From Burkholderiales bacterium (GTDB taxonomy: Bacteria; Pseudomonadota; Gammaproteobacteria; Burkholderiales; Casimicrobiaceae): a DNA stretch of 64,000 nucleotides. Shown here one piece after another: positions 36,704 through 44,680 of this stretch; positions within the stretch are counted from its first letter, which is position 1, and every line of letters begins with the position of its first letter. Location: the NCBI GenBank assembly GCA_015075645.1, contig JABTUF010000002.1:496001-560000 (forward strand), given 5' to 3'. The notes beneath the pieces are model-generated. The model worked only from the letters and a program-made list of their open reading frames with translations, ran no database searches and was not told the DNA's origin. The position numbers and the translations under genes were made by a program.

Positions 36704-38911
36704 ATGGCCCGCCCTTCACCGCCGCCCGTGTCGCAGTCCCCGAGCCCGCCGGGACGTCTGCGCGCGCTGCTCGCCCGCGCGGACCGGCCGGAACTCGAAC
36801 AGGCGGTCCTGCGGGTCTCGATCGTCGCGCTCGTCTACGTCTACGTCTGGTGGACCGTTTGGCGCGATGGCAGGCTCGACCCGATCGAGCGCGAGTTCGT
36901 GCTGGTGTGCGGCGCGATCGTCGCGCTGTCGGCCCTCCTGCTGGCCGGCGTCCTCAAGGGCGGAAAGTCGCGCATCCGGCGCGCGATGGGCATTCTCGCG
37001 GACAACGCGGCGGTCACCTACTGCCTGATCCGGATGGACGAAGGCGGCGCCGTGCTGCTCGGCGTGTACCTGTTCGTCGCGTTCGGCAACGGGTTCCGGT
37101 TCGGGCGTGCATACCTGTACGCGGCGCAGGTCGCGGCGATCCTGGGATTCGTGCTCGCGCTCTGGCTCTCGCCGTTCTGGTCGCAGCACCTGGGCATCGG
37201 CACCGGCTTCCTGATCGCGCTCCTGGTCCTCCCGCTCTACGTGGGGGTGCTGTCGCAGCGGATCACCGAGGCGAAGCGACGCGCGGACGAGGCGAACGCG
37301 GCCAAGGGACGGTTCCTCGCCAACGTGAGTCACGAGATGCGCACGCCGCTGAACGGCGTCATCGCGATGGCCGACGTGCTGCGCGAGACCAGCCTGAACG
37401 AAGCGCAGAGCGAGATCGTCGAGACGATGATGACCTCGGCCAACCTGCTGCTCGCCCAGATCGAGGACGTGCTGGACATGGCCAAGATCGAGGCCGGGCG
37501 CGTCGCGATCGAGGTGCGCCCGTTCGATCTCGGCAAGCTGGCGACCGGTACCGTCAAGGTCATGCTGCCGCAGGCGCGCTACAAGGGACTCGCGATCAAT
37601 ACCGAGATCGACGCTTCCGCCGCGCGCTGGTTCGAAGGCGATGCGCACCACATCCGGCAGATCCTGCTCAACCTCCTGTCCAACGCCGTCAAGTTCACCG
37701 AGACCGGCGAGATCTCGCTGCGCGTTCGCGCAGCCGACGACGGCGAATCGCGCTCGGTCGTGCGCGTCGAGGTCCAGGACACCGGGATCGGCATCCCCGA
37801 GGCGAAACAGGCGGCGATCTTCGAACCGTTCACCCAGGCGGACGACTCGGTCACGCGTGTCTATGGCGGCACCGGCCTCGGCACGACGATCGCGCGCCAT
37901 CTGGTGATGCTGATGGGCGGCCGGATCGGGCTCGCGAGCACCGTGGGCAAGGGGAGCCTCTTCTGGTTCGAACTGCCGCTCGCGCACGCGGAACCCCGGG
38001 GATTGGACCTCACGACCGACCTCTCCGACGCGACGCGCACCGCCGCGGCGACGATGCAGGCGTCGACGACCGGCGGCGCGAGCACGAAGGTGCACAAGAT
38101 CCGCGGCGCGCGCATTCTCGTCGCCGAGGACAACGCGACCAACCAGCGCGTCGCCCAGCTGATCCTCGAAAGCGGCGGCCACCTCGTGACCCTGGTCGAC
38201 AACGGAGAAGCGGCGCTCGATGCGCTGGAGCGCGGCGGCTTCGATCTCGCGCTTTTCGACCTCTCGATGCCGGTCGTGTCCGGCCTCGAGGCGCTCAAGC
38301 TCTACCGCTTCACGACGTCCCGCCCGATCCCGGTGCTCATCTTGTCGGCGAACGTGACCACCGAGGCGATCGCGGAGTGCGAACGCGCCGGCGCCGCGGA
38401 GTTCATGCCGAAGCCGCTTCGGGCCTCGCTCTTGCTCGACGCGGTCGAGCGCCATCTCGCAACGGACGCCGACCGCGCGGCGGCGCCCCCGCCCGAACGC
38501 GTCGAGGACCGCCCGTCGCTCACGGTCGTCGAGACGCCGCCGCTCGACCCGTCGGTGCTTTCCGACCTCGTGAAACTGTCCACCGACCCGTCGTTCATCG
38601 ATCGCCTGCTGCGCGGCTTCAAGGGCGATACCGAGCGCCTGGTGCGCGAGATCGGCGACGCGCTGGCGTCGCGCCGCTATGACCTCGCGAAGGATGCCGC
38701 GCACGCGCTCAAGGGCGGGGCGGCGTCGGTCGGTGCGATGCAACTGTTCCAGATCGCCTCGCGCATCGACAAGGCGGCGCACGAGCAGTTGCGGCTGCGC
38801 GCGGTTCCCTGGACCGAGGAACTGGTCAGCGCGGCGAACCGCGCGCGACTCGCGATCGACGAGCACCTCGACGCACGCCGGCAGCAGGGGCTGGGCGGCG
38901 GCGACGCGTAG
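36704..38911 (+). CDS. rpfC: RpfC-type hybrid sensor histidine kinase (DSF sensor)
   Basis: A 735-residue hybrid kinase. An N-terminal sensor of about five membrane spans (residues 33-185) contains the RpfC-like run VYLFVAFGNGFRFGRAYLY. The HisKA box LANVSHEMRTPLNG follows (His210), then an HATPase domain with DTGIGIP and GTGLGTTIA. Next come a receiver domain (Asp519 in LFDLSMPVVSG, Lys in FMPKPLR) and a C-terminal HPt domain (His667 in DAAHALKGGAASVGA). Order, length (Xanthomonas RpfC about 726 aa) and sensor sequence all match RpfC, the receptor for diffusible signal factor. It converges with an RpfF homologue. RpfG, the usual HD-GYP output, is not in the window. Confidence 0.85.
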   Translation: MARPSPPPVSQSPSPPGRLRALLARADRPELEQAVLRVSIVALVYVYVWWTVWRDGRLDPIEREFVLVCGAIVALSALLLAGVLKGGKSRIRRAMGILADNAAVTYCLIRMDEGGAVLLGVYLFVAFGNGFRFGRAYLYAAQVAAILGFVLALWLSPFWSQHLGIGTGFLIALLVLPLYVGVLSQRITEAKRRADEANAAKGRFLANVSHEMRTPLNGVIAMADVLRETSLNEAQSEIVETMMTSANLLLAQIEDVLDMAKIEAGRVAIEVRPFDLGKLATGTVKVMLPQARYKGLAINTEIDASAARWFEGDAHHIRQILLNLLSNAVKFTETGEISLRVRAADDGESRSVVRVEVQDTGIGIPEAKQAAIFEPFTQADDSVTRVYGGTGLGTTIARHLVMLMGGRIGLASTVGKGSLFWFELPLAHAEPRGLDLTTDLSDATRTAAATMQASTTGGASTKVHKIRGARILVAEDNATNQRVAQLILESGGHLVTLVDNGEAALDALERGGFDLALFDLSMPVVSGLEALKLYRFTTSRPIPVLILSANVTTEAIAECERAGAAEFMPKPLRASLLLDAVERHLATDADRAAAPPPERVEDRPSLTVVETPPLDPSVLSDLVKLSTDPSFIDRLLRGFKGDTERLVREIGDALASRRYDLAKDAAHALKGGAASVGAMQLFQIASRIDKAAHEQLRLRAVPWTEELVSAANRARLAIDEHLDARRQQGLGGGDA

Positions 38912-38946
38912 CGGCACGACACGGACGGCGGCAACGGATGCGAACC

Positions 38947-38966
38947 GGCGGCGACCCCCCGCCGCC
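38947..38966. terminator. GC hairpin between convergent rpfC and rpfF
   Basis: GGCGGCG (38947-38953) and CGCCGCC (38960-38966) form a 7-bp stem with a six-base loop 35 bases after the rpfC stop. No T tract follows. It may act as a processing hairpin or weak terminator. Confidence 0.3.
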
Positions 38967-39054
38967 CTGCCGCATTCCCGCCGACGAGCCCGACCCGGTC
39001 CCTCCGCGCCCCGATGCCCGCCGCGTCGCGCGGCGGACACCGCATCGCCGTCGC

Positions 39055-39975
39055 TCAGTCGCCGAAACCGACGGCGAGCGGCACGACGTTCGTCGCCGCG
39101 CCTTCGGGCACCTGGATCCGCTGCTGCGCGCGCACCAGCCGGTCCATCATCCGGAGATCGCGCTCGGTGAGACGAAGCGCCGCATCGGCCCACACTTCGA
39201 CGACGCGCACGAGTTCCTCGTGCGTGAGCGGATTCATCTCCTTCGCGATCGCCTCGATGCCGCGCCGGCCGTTGCCGGAGCGCTGGTGCTTGCGCACGTA
39301 GCTCTCGACCGCGGCCTCGCCGGTTCCGGTCGGCGTGATCACGTCGACCACGCCCAGGTCGTAGAGCTGGCGCGCCGTGTAGACCGCGCCGCTGGTGATC
39401 AACTCCTCCGTCGTGCGCCGGCCCACCTTGCGCGACAGGAAGCTGTACGCGCCCATGCCCGGGAAGAGGTTGAACAACACCTCCGGGAATCCCATCCGCG
39501 CGTCCTCCTCGGCGATCAGCACCGACGAGCCGAGCGCGCACTCGAAGCCGCCGCCCAACGCCTCGCCCTGCACGAGCGCGATCGTCGTCAGCGGAACGTT
39601 CGCGTTCTTCCACCAGCGGAAGAGGACATCGACGCAGGCGCGGCCGTAGTGCGCGAGCGTCGTGCGCTCGCGGCGCTCGATCGCTGCACGGAACAGCGCG
39701 AGGTCGCCGCCGAGATTGAACACGCCGGGCAGGCGCGACGCGATCACCGCATAGTGCACCGGCGCGACGCGCCCGCGCTCGTCCGCCATCGTGCCGCCCG
39801 AGTTCTCGATCGAGTCGACGTAGGCCGACAGGTCGGCGAGCAGATCGCGATTGAAGCAGGCGCGCGGCCGCGGGTTCATCCAGGCCCAGTAGATGCCGCG
39901 CTCGGCGTCGAAGCGCGTGTCGAGCTGGTCGTAACGGGGCTGCGAAAGATAGCGGGCTTCGGCAAAGGCGTTCAT
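39055..39975 (-). CDS. rpfF: RpfF-type crotonase, DSF synthase
   Basis: A 306-residue crotonase-fold protein closely resembling RpfF, which makes cis-2-unsaturated fatty acid signals by dehydrating 3-hydroxyacyl-ACP and cleaving the thioester. Hallmarks are VFNLGGDLALF, ALVQGEALGGGFE (catalytic Glu145) and MGFPEVLFNLFPGMGAYSF (catalytic Glu165). These are the two glutamates at the positions of RpfF Glu141/Glu161. The C-terminal LRMMDRLVRAQQR also matches. Ordinary enoyl-CoA hydratases lack this combination. The start is ATG 39975, preceded by AGG in a purine-rich stretch. It is convergent with rpfC, the arrangement of the Xanthomonas rpf locus. The acyl chain length made is unknown. Confidence 0.88.
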   Translation of the reverse strand: MNAFAEARYLSQPRYDQLDTRFDAERGIYWAWMNPRPRACFNRDLLADLSAYVDSIENSGGTMADERGRVAPVHYAVIASRLPGVFNLGGDLALFRAAIERRERTTLAHYGRACVDVLFRWWKNANVPLTTIALVQGEALGGGFECALGSSVLIAEEDARMGFPEVLFNLFPGMGAYSFLSRKVGRRTTEELITSGAVYTARQLYDLGVVDVITPTGTGEAAVESYVRKHQRSGNGRRGIEAIAKEMNPLTHEELVRVVEVWADAALRLTERDLRMMDRLVRAQQRIQVPEGAATNVVPLAVGFGD

Positions 39976-40369
39976 GCAAGGCTCCCTGGGGGTAGGAGAT
40001 GTGGCGAGGGTGAAGGCGGATGCAGATGGGACGCCACGGATTGTGGCAAACAAGAATGGCCGGTGCAAACTGTCCATCGCCGGGATTACGCCGAATCAAG
40101 GAATTCCGCGGGGAAACTCGACCAAGGAACAACATGCTACTGCATATTGTAGCCTACTATATGTCTGCGACGAACCACCCCGCAGTCTCCGATTTCCACT
40201 ACCGGTAGCGGTCCGACTCCCCGGGAACCACCACCGCCTGAAGCTGCAGCCCATGGCCCGGCGCGTCCCCGGCGACGGGGCGCGCGACGCCACGCCGCGT
40301 TCACCGCGGGCTACGCATGCCGTGCGGACGGGGACGACCGGCGGTGCGTCTCGGTGGACGCGGGTCCGG
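39976..40369. other. 394-base intergenic region upstream of rpfF
   Basis: This is the longest gap in the window. The 40060-40210 part is distinctly AT-richer than its surroundings and should hold the rpfF promoter. The remainder (40210-40369), after the bpt stop, is GC-rich and without recognisable genes. Short frames inside it have no family resemblance or Shine-Dalgarno. Confidence 0.6.
40146..40151 (-). promoter_or_regulatory. Candidate -10 of rpfF
   Basis: TACAAT on the minus strand (40151-40146) sits in the AT-rich patch, about 170 bases upstream of the rpfF ATG. TTCGTC 18 bases further upstream is a poor -35. The long leader leaves room for regulator sites. Confidence 0.4.
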
Positions 40370-41104
40370 CTATGCCGGTGAGGCGTCGAGCACCCGCCAC
40401 CGACCGTCGACGAGACCTTCGATCGGCCGGAACGAGGCCTTGTACGCCATCTTGGCGCTTTCGGCGATCCAGTAGCCCAGGTAGAGGTACGGCTGGCCGA
40501 GTTCGGCCGCGCGCCGGATCTGCCACAGGATGCTGTAGGTCCCGTAGCTCGTCGCCGTCGCTCCCGGCTCGAAGAACGTGTAGACCGACGAGAGGCCGTC
40601 GGCCAGCCGGTCGACGAGGCTCACGATCCGCAAATCCCGCCCTTCGCGGAACTCGACCAGGTCGGTGGCGACGTTGCTGTGGAGCAGGAAGTGCTGGTAC
40701 TGCTCGCGGCTGTCCTGGTCCATGCCTCCGCCGGGATGGCGATGGCGCTGGTAGCGCAGGTACAGCGCGTAGTGCTCGGAGTCGTAGCCCAGTTCGCGCC
40801 GCGTCACCGTGAGCCCCGCGTGCGCACGCTGCACGCGACGCTGCGTCCGGTTCGGCCGGAACGACGCCACCGGCACGCGCACCGGCACGCACGCCCGGCA
40901 GTGGTCGCAGTACGGACGGTAGGTGAACGCGCCGCTGCGGCGAAAGCCGAGCCGGACGAGTTCGCCGTACACGCGCGTGTCGATCAGGTGCGACGGCGTG
41001 GCGACCTGCGAGCGCGCGAGCCGGTCCGGCAGGTAGCTGCACGGGTACGGCGCGGTCGCGTAGAACTGCAGCGACGCGAGCGGGAGGTCGTTGAGCTTGC
41101 TCAC
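40370..41104 (-). CDS. bpt: Aspartate/glutamate leucyltransferase (Bpt, arginyltransferase family)
   Basis: A 244-residue ATE1-family aminoacyl-tRNA-protein transferase. The N-terminal region carries [16 protein letters not shown], and the [14 protein letters not shown] cysteine cluster is typical of Bpt/ATE. The C-terminal [16 protein letters not shown] motif is present. Bpt adds Leu to N-terminal Asp/Glu, marking proteins for ClpAP via the N-degron pathway. The start is GTG 41104, overlapping the aat stop in GTGA. The co-encoded Aat acts in the same pathway, so the pair is a functional operon. Confidence 0.92.
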   Translation of the reverse strand: MSKLNDLPLASLQFYATAPYPCSYLPDRLARSQVATPSHLIDTRVYGELVRLGFRRSGAFTYRPYCDHCRACVPVRVPVASFRPNRTQRRVQRAHAGLTVTRRELGYDSEHYALYLRYQRHRHPGGGMDQDSREQYQHFLLHSNVATDLVEFREGRDLRIVSLVDRLADGLSSVYTFFEPGATATSYGTYSILWQIRRAAELGQPYLYLGYWIAESAKMAYKASFRPIEGLVDGRWRVLDASPA

Positions 41105-41814
41105 GGGGTCGTCGTGCCGTCGGTCGCCATCGTCCCCGCCTGCCAGGGGACCGGTGGCGCGTCGCAGTGTATCAACTGGGCGAGATGCGCCGCAAACGCG
41201 CGCCGGGCGATCGGCCGGGCGCCGAACGATGCGAGGTGGGCCGTCTGCTGCTGGCAGTCGACGAGCGGCACGCCGTCGCGCGCGAGCTTCCCGACGAGGT
41301 GGACGAGCGCGACTTTCGAGGCATCGGACTCCCGCGCGAACATCGACTCGCCGAAGAACACCCGGCCGAGCGCGATGCCGTAGAGCCCTCCCGCGAGCGT
41401 GTCCCCGCGCCACGCTTCGACCGAGTGCGCGTGGCCGGCGCGATGGAGCGCCGTGTAGGCACCGACCATCGCCGGCGTGATCCAGGTGCCCTGTTGCCCG
41501 GCGCGCGGTTCGGCGCAGGCTTCGATCACGCGCTCGAACGCGGTGTCGACGCGGATCTCGTATCGCCGTTCGCGCACGCGCCGCGCGAGCGAGCGCGACA
41601 CGTGGAAGGCGTCGGTGAACAGCACCATGCGCGGGTCGGGGCTCCACCACAGCACCGGCTGGCCCTCGGAGTACCACGGGAAGATGCCCCGACGGTAGGC
41701 GGCGAGGAGGCGTGGCGCCGACAGCTCGCTCCCGGCGGCGAGCAACCCGTTCGGCGCCACGAGCGCGTGCTCGATCGGCGGGAAGGGATCGTCGGCGCGT
41801 AGCCAGATGGGCAT
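41101..41814 (-). CDS. aat: Leucyl/phenylalanyl-tRNA--protein transferase
   Basis: A 237-residue Aat enzyme adding Leu or Phe to N-terminal Arg/Lys. Motifs are [82 protein letters not shown] and [18 protein letters not shown], all standard. The ATG at 41814 ([13 protein letters not shown]) matches the family start, and an ATG 14 codons earlier is possible. It is coupled to bpt downstream and divergent from tag with 48 bases between starts. Confidence 0.93.
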   Translation of the reverse strand: MPIWLRADDPFPPIEHALVAPNGLLAAGSELSAPRLLAAYRRGIFPWYSEGQPVLWWSPDPRMVLFTDAFHVSRSLARRVRERRYEIRVDTAFERVIEACAEPRAGQQGTWITPAMVGAYTALHRAGHAHSVEAWRGDTLAGGLYGIALGRVFFGESMFARESDASKVALVHLVGKLARDGVPLVDCQQQTAHLASFGARPIARRAFAAHLAQLIHCDAPPVPWQAGTMATDGTTTP

Positions 41815-41862
41815 GGGACGAAGGTGCGCTCGATCGAGCGGGTCAAGCCGTATCATGCGGCC

Positions 41863-42561
41863 ATGCGCGATGGACCCGCACGCTCACGCTGCCCCTGGTG
41901 CGAAGGGAGCGCGGCCGAACGCGACTACCACGATCGCGAATGGGGCGTGCCCACGACCGACGAGGATGCGCTGTTCGAACTCCTGACGCTCGAAGGCGCG
42001 CAGGCCGGTCTCGCGTGGCGCACGATCCTCGCGAAGCGCGACGGCTACCGCAAGGCGTTCGCCGGGTTCGACCCGGCGCGCGTCGCGCGGTTCGATGCCC
42101 GCCGCATCGACCGCCTGGTCGCGGACCCGTCGATCGTACGCCACCGCGGCAAGATCGAGAGCGTCGTCGCCAATGCGAGGACGCTCGTGGCATTGCACCG
42201 CGCCGGGGGCTCGCTTCGCGCGCTCGTCTGGTCGGTCGTCGACGGCCTGCCGCGACAGCCGCGCTACGCGCCCGGCCAGCGGATCCCCGCACGCACCCCG
42301 CAGTCGGACGCGCTGGCGAGGCTCCTGGCGAAGCACGGCTTCCGTTTCGTCGGGAGCACGACCTGCCACGCGCTGATGCAGGCGGCCGGGCTCACCAACG
42401 ACCACCTCCTCGACTGCTTCCGCCATGGCGAGGTCGCCGCCCTGGGTGCGCGCGCCGTGGCCATCCCGACGGGCCCCGCCGTCACGCCGGAGGCTGCGTG
42501 CGGGAGATCGCGCGCGTCGTCGGCGAGCGGAAGTCGCGCCGCCAGAGCACGACGAGGATGA
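41863..42561 (+). CDS. tag: DNA-3-methyladenine glycosylase I
   Basis: A 232-residue Tag glycosylase removing 3-methyladenine from DNA. The N-terminal zinc Cys is in RCPWCEG, followed by YHDREWGVPTTDEDALFELLTLEGAQAGLAW with the conserved Glu, and IVRHRGKIESVVANA. The C-terminal zinc ligands are in TNDHLLDCFRHG (His and Cys). Family members end soon after this motif at about 190 residues. Here some 40 extra, low-complexity Arg/Ala/Ser residues follow and overlap the convergent DUF599 gene by 80 bases. Confidence 0.9.
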   Translation: MRDGPARSRCPWCEGSAAERDYHDREWGVPTTDEDALFELLTLEGAQAGLAWRTILAKRDGYRKAFAGFDPARVARFDARRIDRLVADPSIVRHRGKIESVVANARTLVALHRAGGSLRALVWSVVDGLPRQPRYAPGQRIPARTPQSDALARLLAKHGFRFVGSTTCHALMQAAGLTNDHLLDCFRHGEVAALGARAVAIPTGPAVTPEAACGRSRASSASGSRAARARRG

Positions 42562-43195
42562 GCCAGGTGAGCGCGGCGAACAGCGCCACGTGCAGGAACC
42601 AGCCCAGCGCCGCGAAGCCGAAGTAGTAGCTGCGCACGCCGCGGTTGAACTCGTCGCCGGCGAGCGTGTTGATGCGGGCGCACTTCTGCGCATGGTCCTC
42701 GAGTTCGTCGGGCGGGCGGGAGCGGTCGGGCGTCGCGCCGATCAGCGTCAGGAGCAGCGTGTACTGGCGGTGCGCCCAGGTGAACTTGAAATACGCGAAC
42801 ACGAACACGCCGATCAGCAGGAAGAGCTTCGCCTGGACCATCAGGCGCGACTGCCGCCCCGCGAACGGCAGGTCCTGCGCGAAACTCAGGATCGAGTCGA
42901 GCGCGCCGGCGGTCGCGATCAGCGCCGCGACGATGTAGATCGACGTGTTCGCGTAGAACGTCACGCTGTTGATCAGGTGACCGGTCAGCGCGGCGTCGAG
43001 GACCTTCTGGTCGCGCACCACCATCTGCCGCCCCCACTCGAGCCGCGCCTGGTGCATCAGCGCGCGCAGCCCGCGCGCGTGGTTCATCTCGCGGTCGGCG
43101 TAGAAGCTGTACCCGAACCACGCCGCCAGGAAGAACGCCAGCGCGAGCGCATCGGCGGGCGTGACCTGCAGGAGCAGCGGTTCGAGGGCTTGCAC
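42482..43195 (-). CDS. DUF599 family membrane protein
   Basis: A 237-residue (from GTG 43195) integral-membrane protein of the DUF599 family, function unknown. Hydrophobic spans are ALALAFFLAAWFGYSFYA, FYANTSIYIVAALIATAGAL, AKLFLLIGVFVFAYFKF and LGWFLHVALFAALTWLILVVL. The conserved internal stretch is RINTLAGDEFNRGVRSYYFGFAALGW. An ATG at 43261 in frame would add 22 residues that show no family similarity, hence the GTG choice, which is uncertain. It is convergent with tag with overlapping 3' ends. Confidence 0.8.
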   Translation of the reverse strand: MQALEPLLLQVTPADALALAFFLAAWFGYSFYADREMNHARGLRALMHQARLEWGRQMVVRDQKVLDAALTGHLINSVTFYANTSIYIVAALIATAGALDSILSFAQDLPFAGRQSRLMVQAKLFLLIGVFVFAYFKFTWAHRQYTLLLTLIGATPDRSRPPDELEDHAQKCARINTLAGDEFNRGVRSYYFGFAALGWFLHVALFAALTWLILVVLWRRDFRSPTTRAISRTQPPA

Positions 43196-43293
43196 CGGAG
43201 GCTTCGGGGATGACGGGCGCCCGAAGTGTACGGTCCCGCGGCCGGTTTGTGCACGATGCACCGCGCCGTCCCGGAGGAAGGCGCCCGCTCCGG

Positions 43294-43299
43294 TAGAAT
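43294..43299 (+). promoter_or_regulatory. Candidate -10 of tRNA-Arg
   Basis: TAGAAT ends 11 bases before the first base of the tRNA gene, a suitable spacing for a tRNA promoter. No clear -35. Confidence 0.4.
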
Positions 43300-43310
43300 C
43301 GCCCCCGCGC

Positions 43311-43386
43311 GCCCCGGTAGCTCAGTGGATAGAGCAGCCCCCTCCTAAGGGGCAGGTCGCACGTTCGATTCGTGTTCGGGGCGCCA
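43311..43386 (+). tRNA. tRNA-Arg (anticodon CCT)
   Basis: 76 bases fold as a complete cloverleaf. The acceptor stem is GCCCCGG with TCGGGGC (one G-T pair), D arm GCTC/GAGC, and anticodon arm GCCCC-CTCCTAA-GGGGC with anticodon CCT at positions 34-36. The variable loop is AGGTC and the T arm is GCACG-TTCGATT-CGTGT. The discriminator is G and an encoded CCA end is present. It reads AGG codons, rare in this GC-rich genome. It ends 30 bases before the 3' end of the lipid operon, which is on the opposite strand. Confidence 0.95.
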
Positions 43387-43416
43387 TCCGAAGGTCGGAC
43401 GTTCGACCTCCGACGT

Positions 43417-44658
43417 TCAACGCTGCTCAGCAGCCCCCTTCCAGCGCCGGTGGACCCACCACCACTGCTCCGGATGGCGGACGACGAGGCGCTCGAGCGC
43501 GGCATTGCAGGCGCGCGTCACGGCGGCGACCTCGTCGCGCGGATCCTCGTTCGCGATCGGTTCGAGCGGACGCTCGAAGCGAAGCACGTGCGTGCCGTCG
43601 GTCTCGCGCCACGACGACGCCGGCATGATCGGCGCGCCGGTCGCCTGGGCGATGATCGCGAGACTGCGGAACGTGCCTGCGGGGTGGCCGAAGAAGTCGA
43701 CGACGACCGCGTCTCGGCCGCGCGCATGCTGATCGAACGGGAACACGACGAGGTCGCCCGCTTCGAGGCGCCCGCACAGCGCATCGAGCGATCCGCGTTT
43801 CGGCAGCACGCCGAAGCCCGCGCGGACGAACCTTCGCGTGACGAGCGCCTCCAGCCAGCGCGGCTTGATCGCTCGCCGCACGAAGTGGAAGCGGCCGTAC
43901 GCCTCCGGATACTTCTGCACGCCGGCGATCGTCGCGACCTCCCAGTTGCCGAAGTGGCCGGTCAGGATCAGGACGCCCTTGCCGCGCGCGTGCGTCTCCC
44001 ACAACCCGCCGGGTTCGTCGAGGTTCTCGACCCGGACGAGCGCCTTCCGGGCCGCGGGCGAGAGCCACCGGAAGCGCAGGAACTCCCCGAGGAGGCGCGC
44101 GAGGTGCGCGTAATGCGCCTGCGCGATCCGCACGATTTCGGCCTCGCCGATGCGCCCGCCGTACACGCGACGCAGGTTTTCCAGCACGACTTCGCGCCGG
44201 AACGGGAGGAAGCGGTAGATGAACCGGCCGATCGCGGGGACCTCGAGCACCGCGCGCTCGCCCACCGCGACCGCGCTCGCGCGCGTCGCGTCGTGCGACA
44301 TCGACAGTGCGATGCGCGCGATCCGGTAGCGACCCATCACCGTCTCCGCGACCGGGCTCGGCACGACCTGCGGCGCGCCGTAGGCGTCGCGCTCGACCGC
44401 GAAGTCCGCGGCGGCGATCGTCTCGAGCGCCGTCTCGCGCGGAAAGAGCTTGAGGCACGCCTCCTTCGCGGCGAAGCGTGCCGCGAGCGAGGCCGCGCGG
44501 CCGGGACCCTCGCCCGCGTCGGCGAGTTCGCGCGCCGAGAAGAGACGGGCCAGCGCAGCTTCGTCGTTGGCCTCGACGAGACGCGCGACGCGCGCGATCT
44601 CGATGGTGTCGATGCCGCAATGCTCGCCGGCCGGCGCGGCGGGAGCCTCGCTCGACAT
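43417..44658 (-). CDS. Fusion of 4'-phosphopantetheinyl transferase (AcpS-like) and LpxL/HtrB-like acyltransferase
   Basis: A 413-residue two-domain protein. Residues 12-135 are an AcpS-type phosphopantetheinyl transferase: Asp17 in GIDTIEI, Glu66 in FAAKEACLKLF, and a terminal SHDATRASAVAV strand. Residues 140-410 are an LpxL/HtrB-type lysophospholipid/lipid A acyltransferase: IGRFIYRFLPFRREVVLENL, the H-x4-E catalytic motif in TGHFGNWEVA (His235, Glu240), and FPFDQHARGRDAVVVDFFG. The first domain would load the operon's carrier protein and the second would move its finished acyl chain to an acceptor lipid. The LpxL part lacks the usual N-terminal membrane anchor, the PPTase standing in its place. 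It is the last gene of the operon, 22 bases after the preceding stop. Confidence 0.85.
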   Translation of the reverse strand: MSSEAPAAPAGEHCGIDTIEIARVARLVEANDEAALARLFSARELADAGEGPGRAASLAARFAAKEACLKLFPRETALETIAAADFAVERDAYGAPQVVPSPVAETVMGRYRIARIALSMSHDATRASAVAVGERAVLEVPAIGRFIYRFLPFRREVVLENLRRVYGGRIGEAEIVRIAQAHYAHLARLLGEFLRFRWLSPAARKALVRVENLDEPGGLWETHARGKGVLILTGHFGNWEVATIAGVQKYPEAYGRFHFVRRAIKPRWLEALVTRRFVRAGFGVLPKRGSLDALCGRLEAGDLVVFPFDQHARGRDAVVVDFFGHPAGTFRSLAIIAQATGAPIMPASSWRETDGTHVLRFERPLEPIANEDPRDEVAAVTRACNAALERLVVRHPEQWWWVHRRWKGAAEQR

Positions 44659-44680
44659 GCGCGGCCCGGGATCCGGCGCG

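Noticed and set aside
40020..40208. 62-codon plus-strand frame upstream of rpfF
   Set aside because: It has no recognisable start signal or family resemblance and lies in the AT-rich promoter region.
43392..43409. 6-bp inverted repeat just after the tRNA gene as terminator
   Set aside because: The stem is short (AGGTCG/CGACCT) and no T tract follows, so support is too weak to list.
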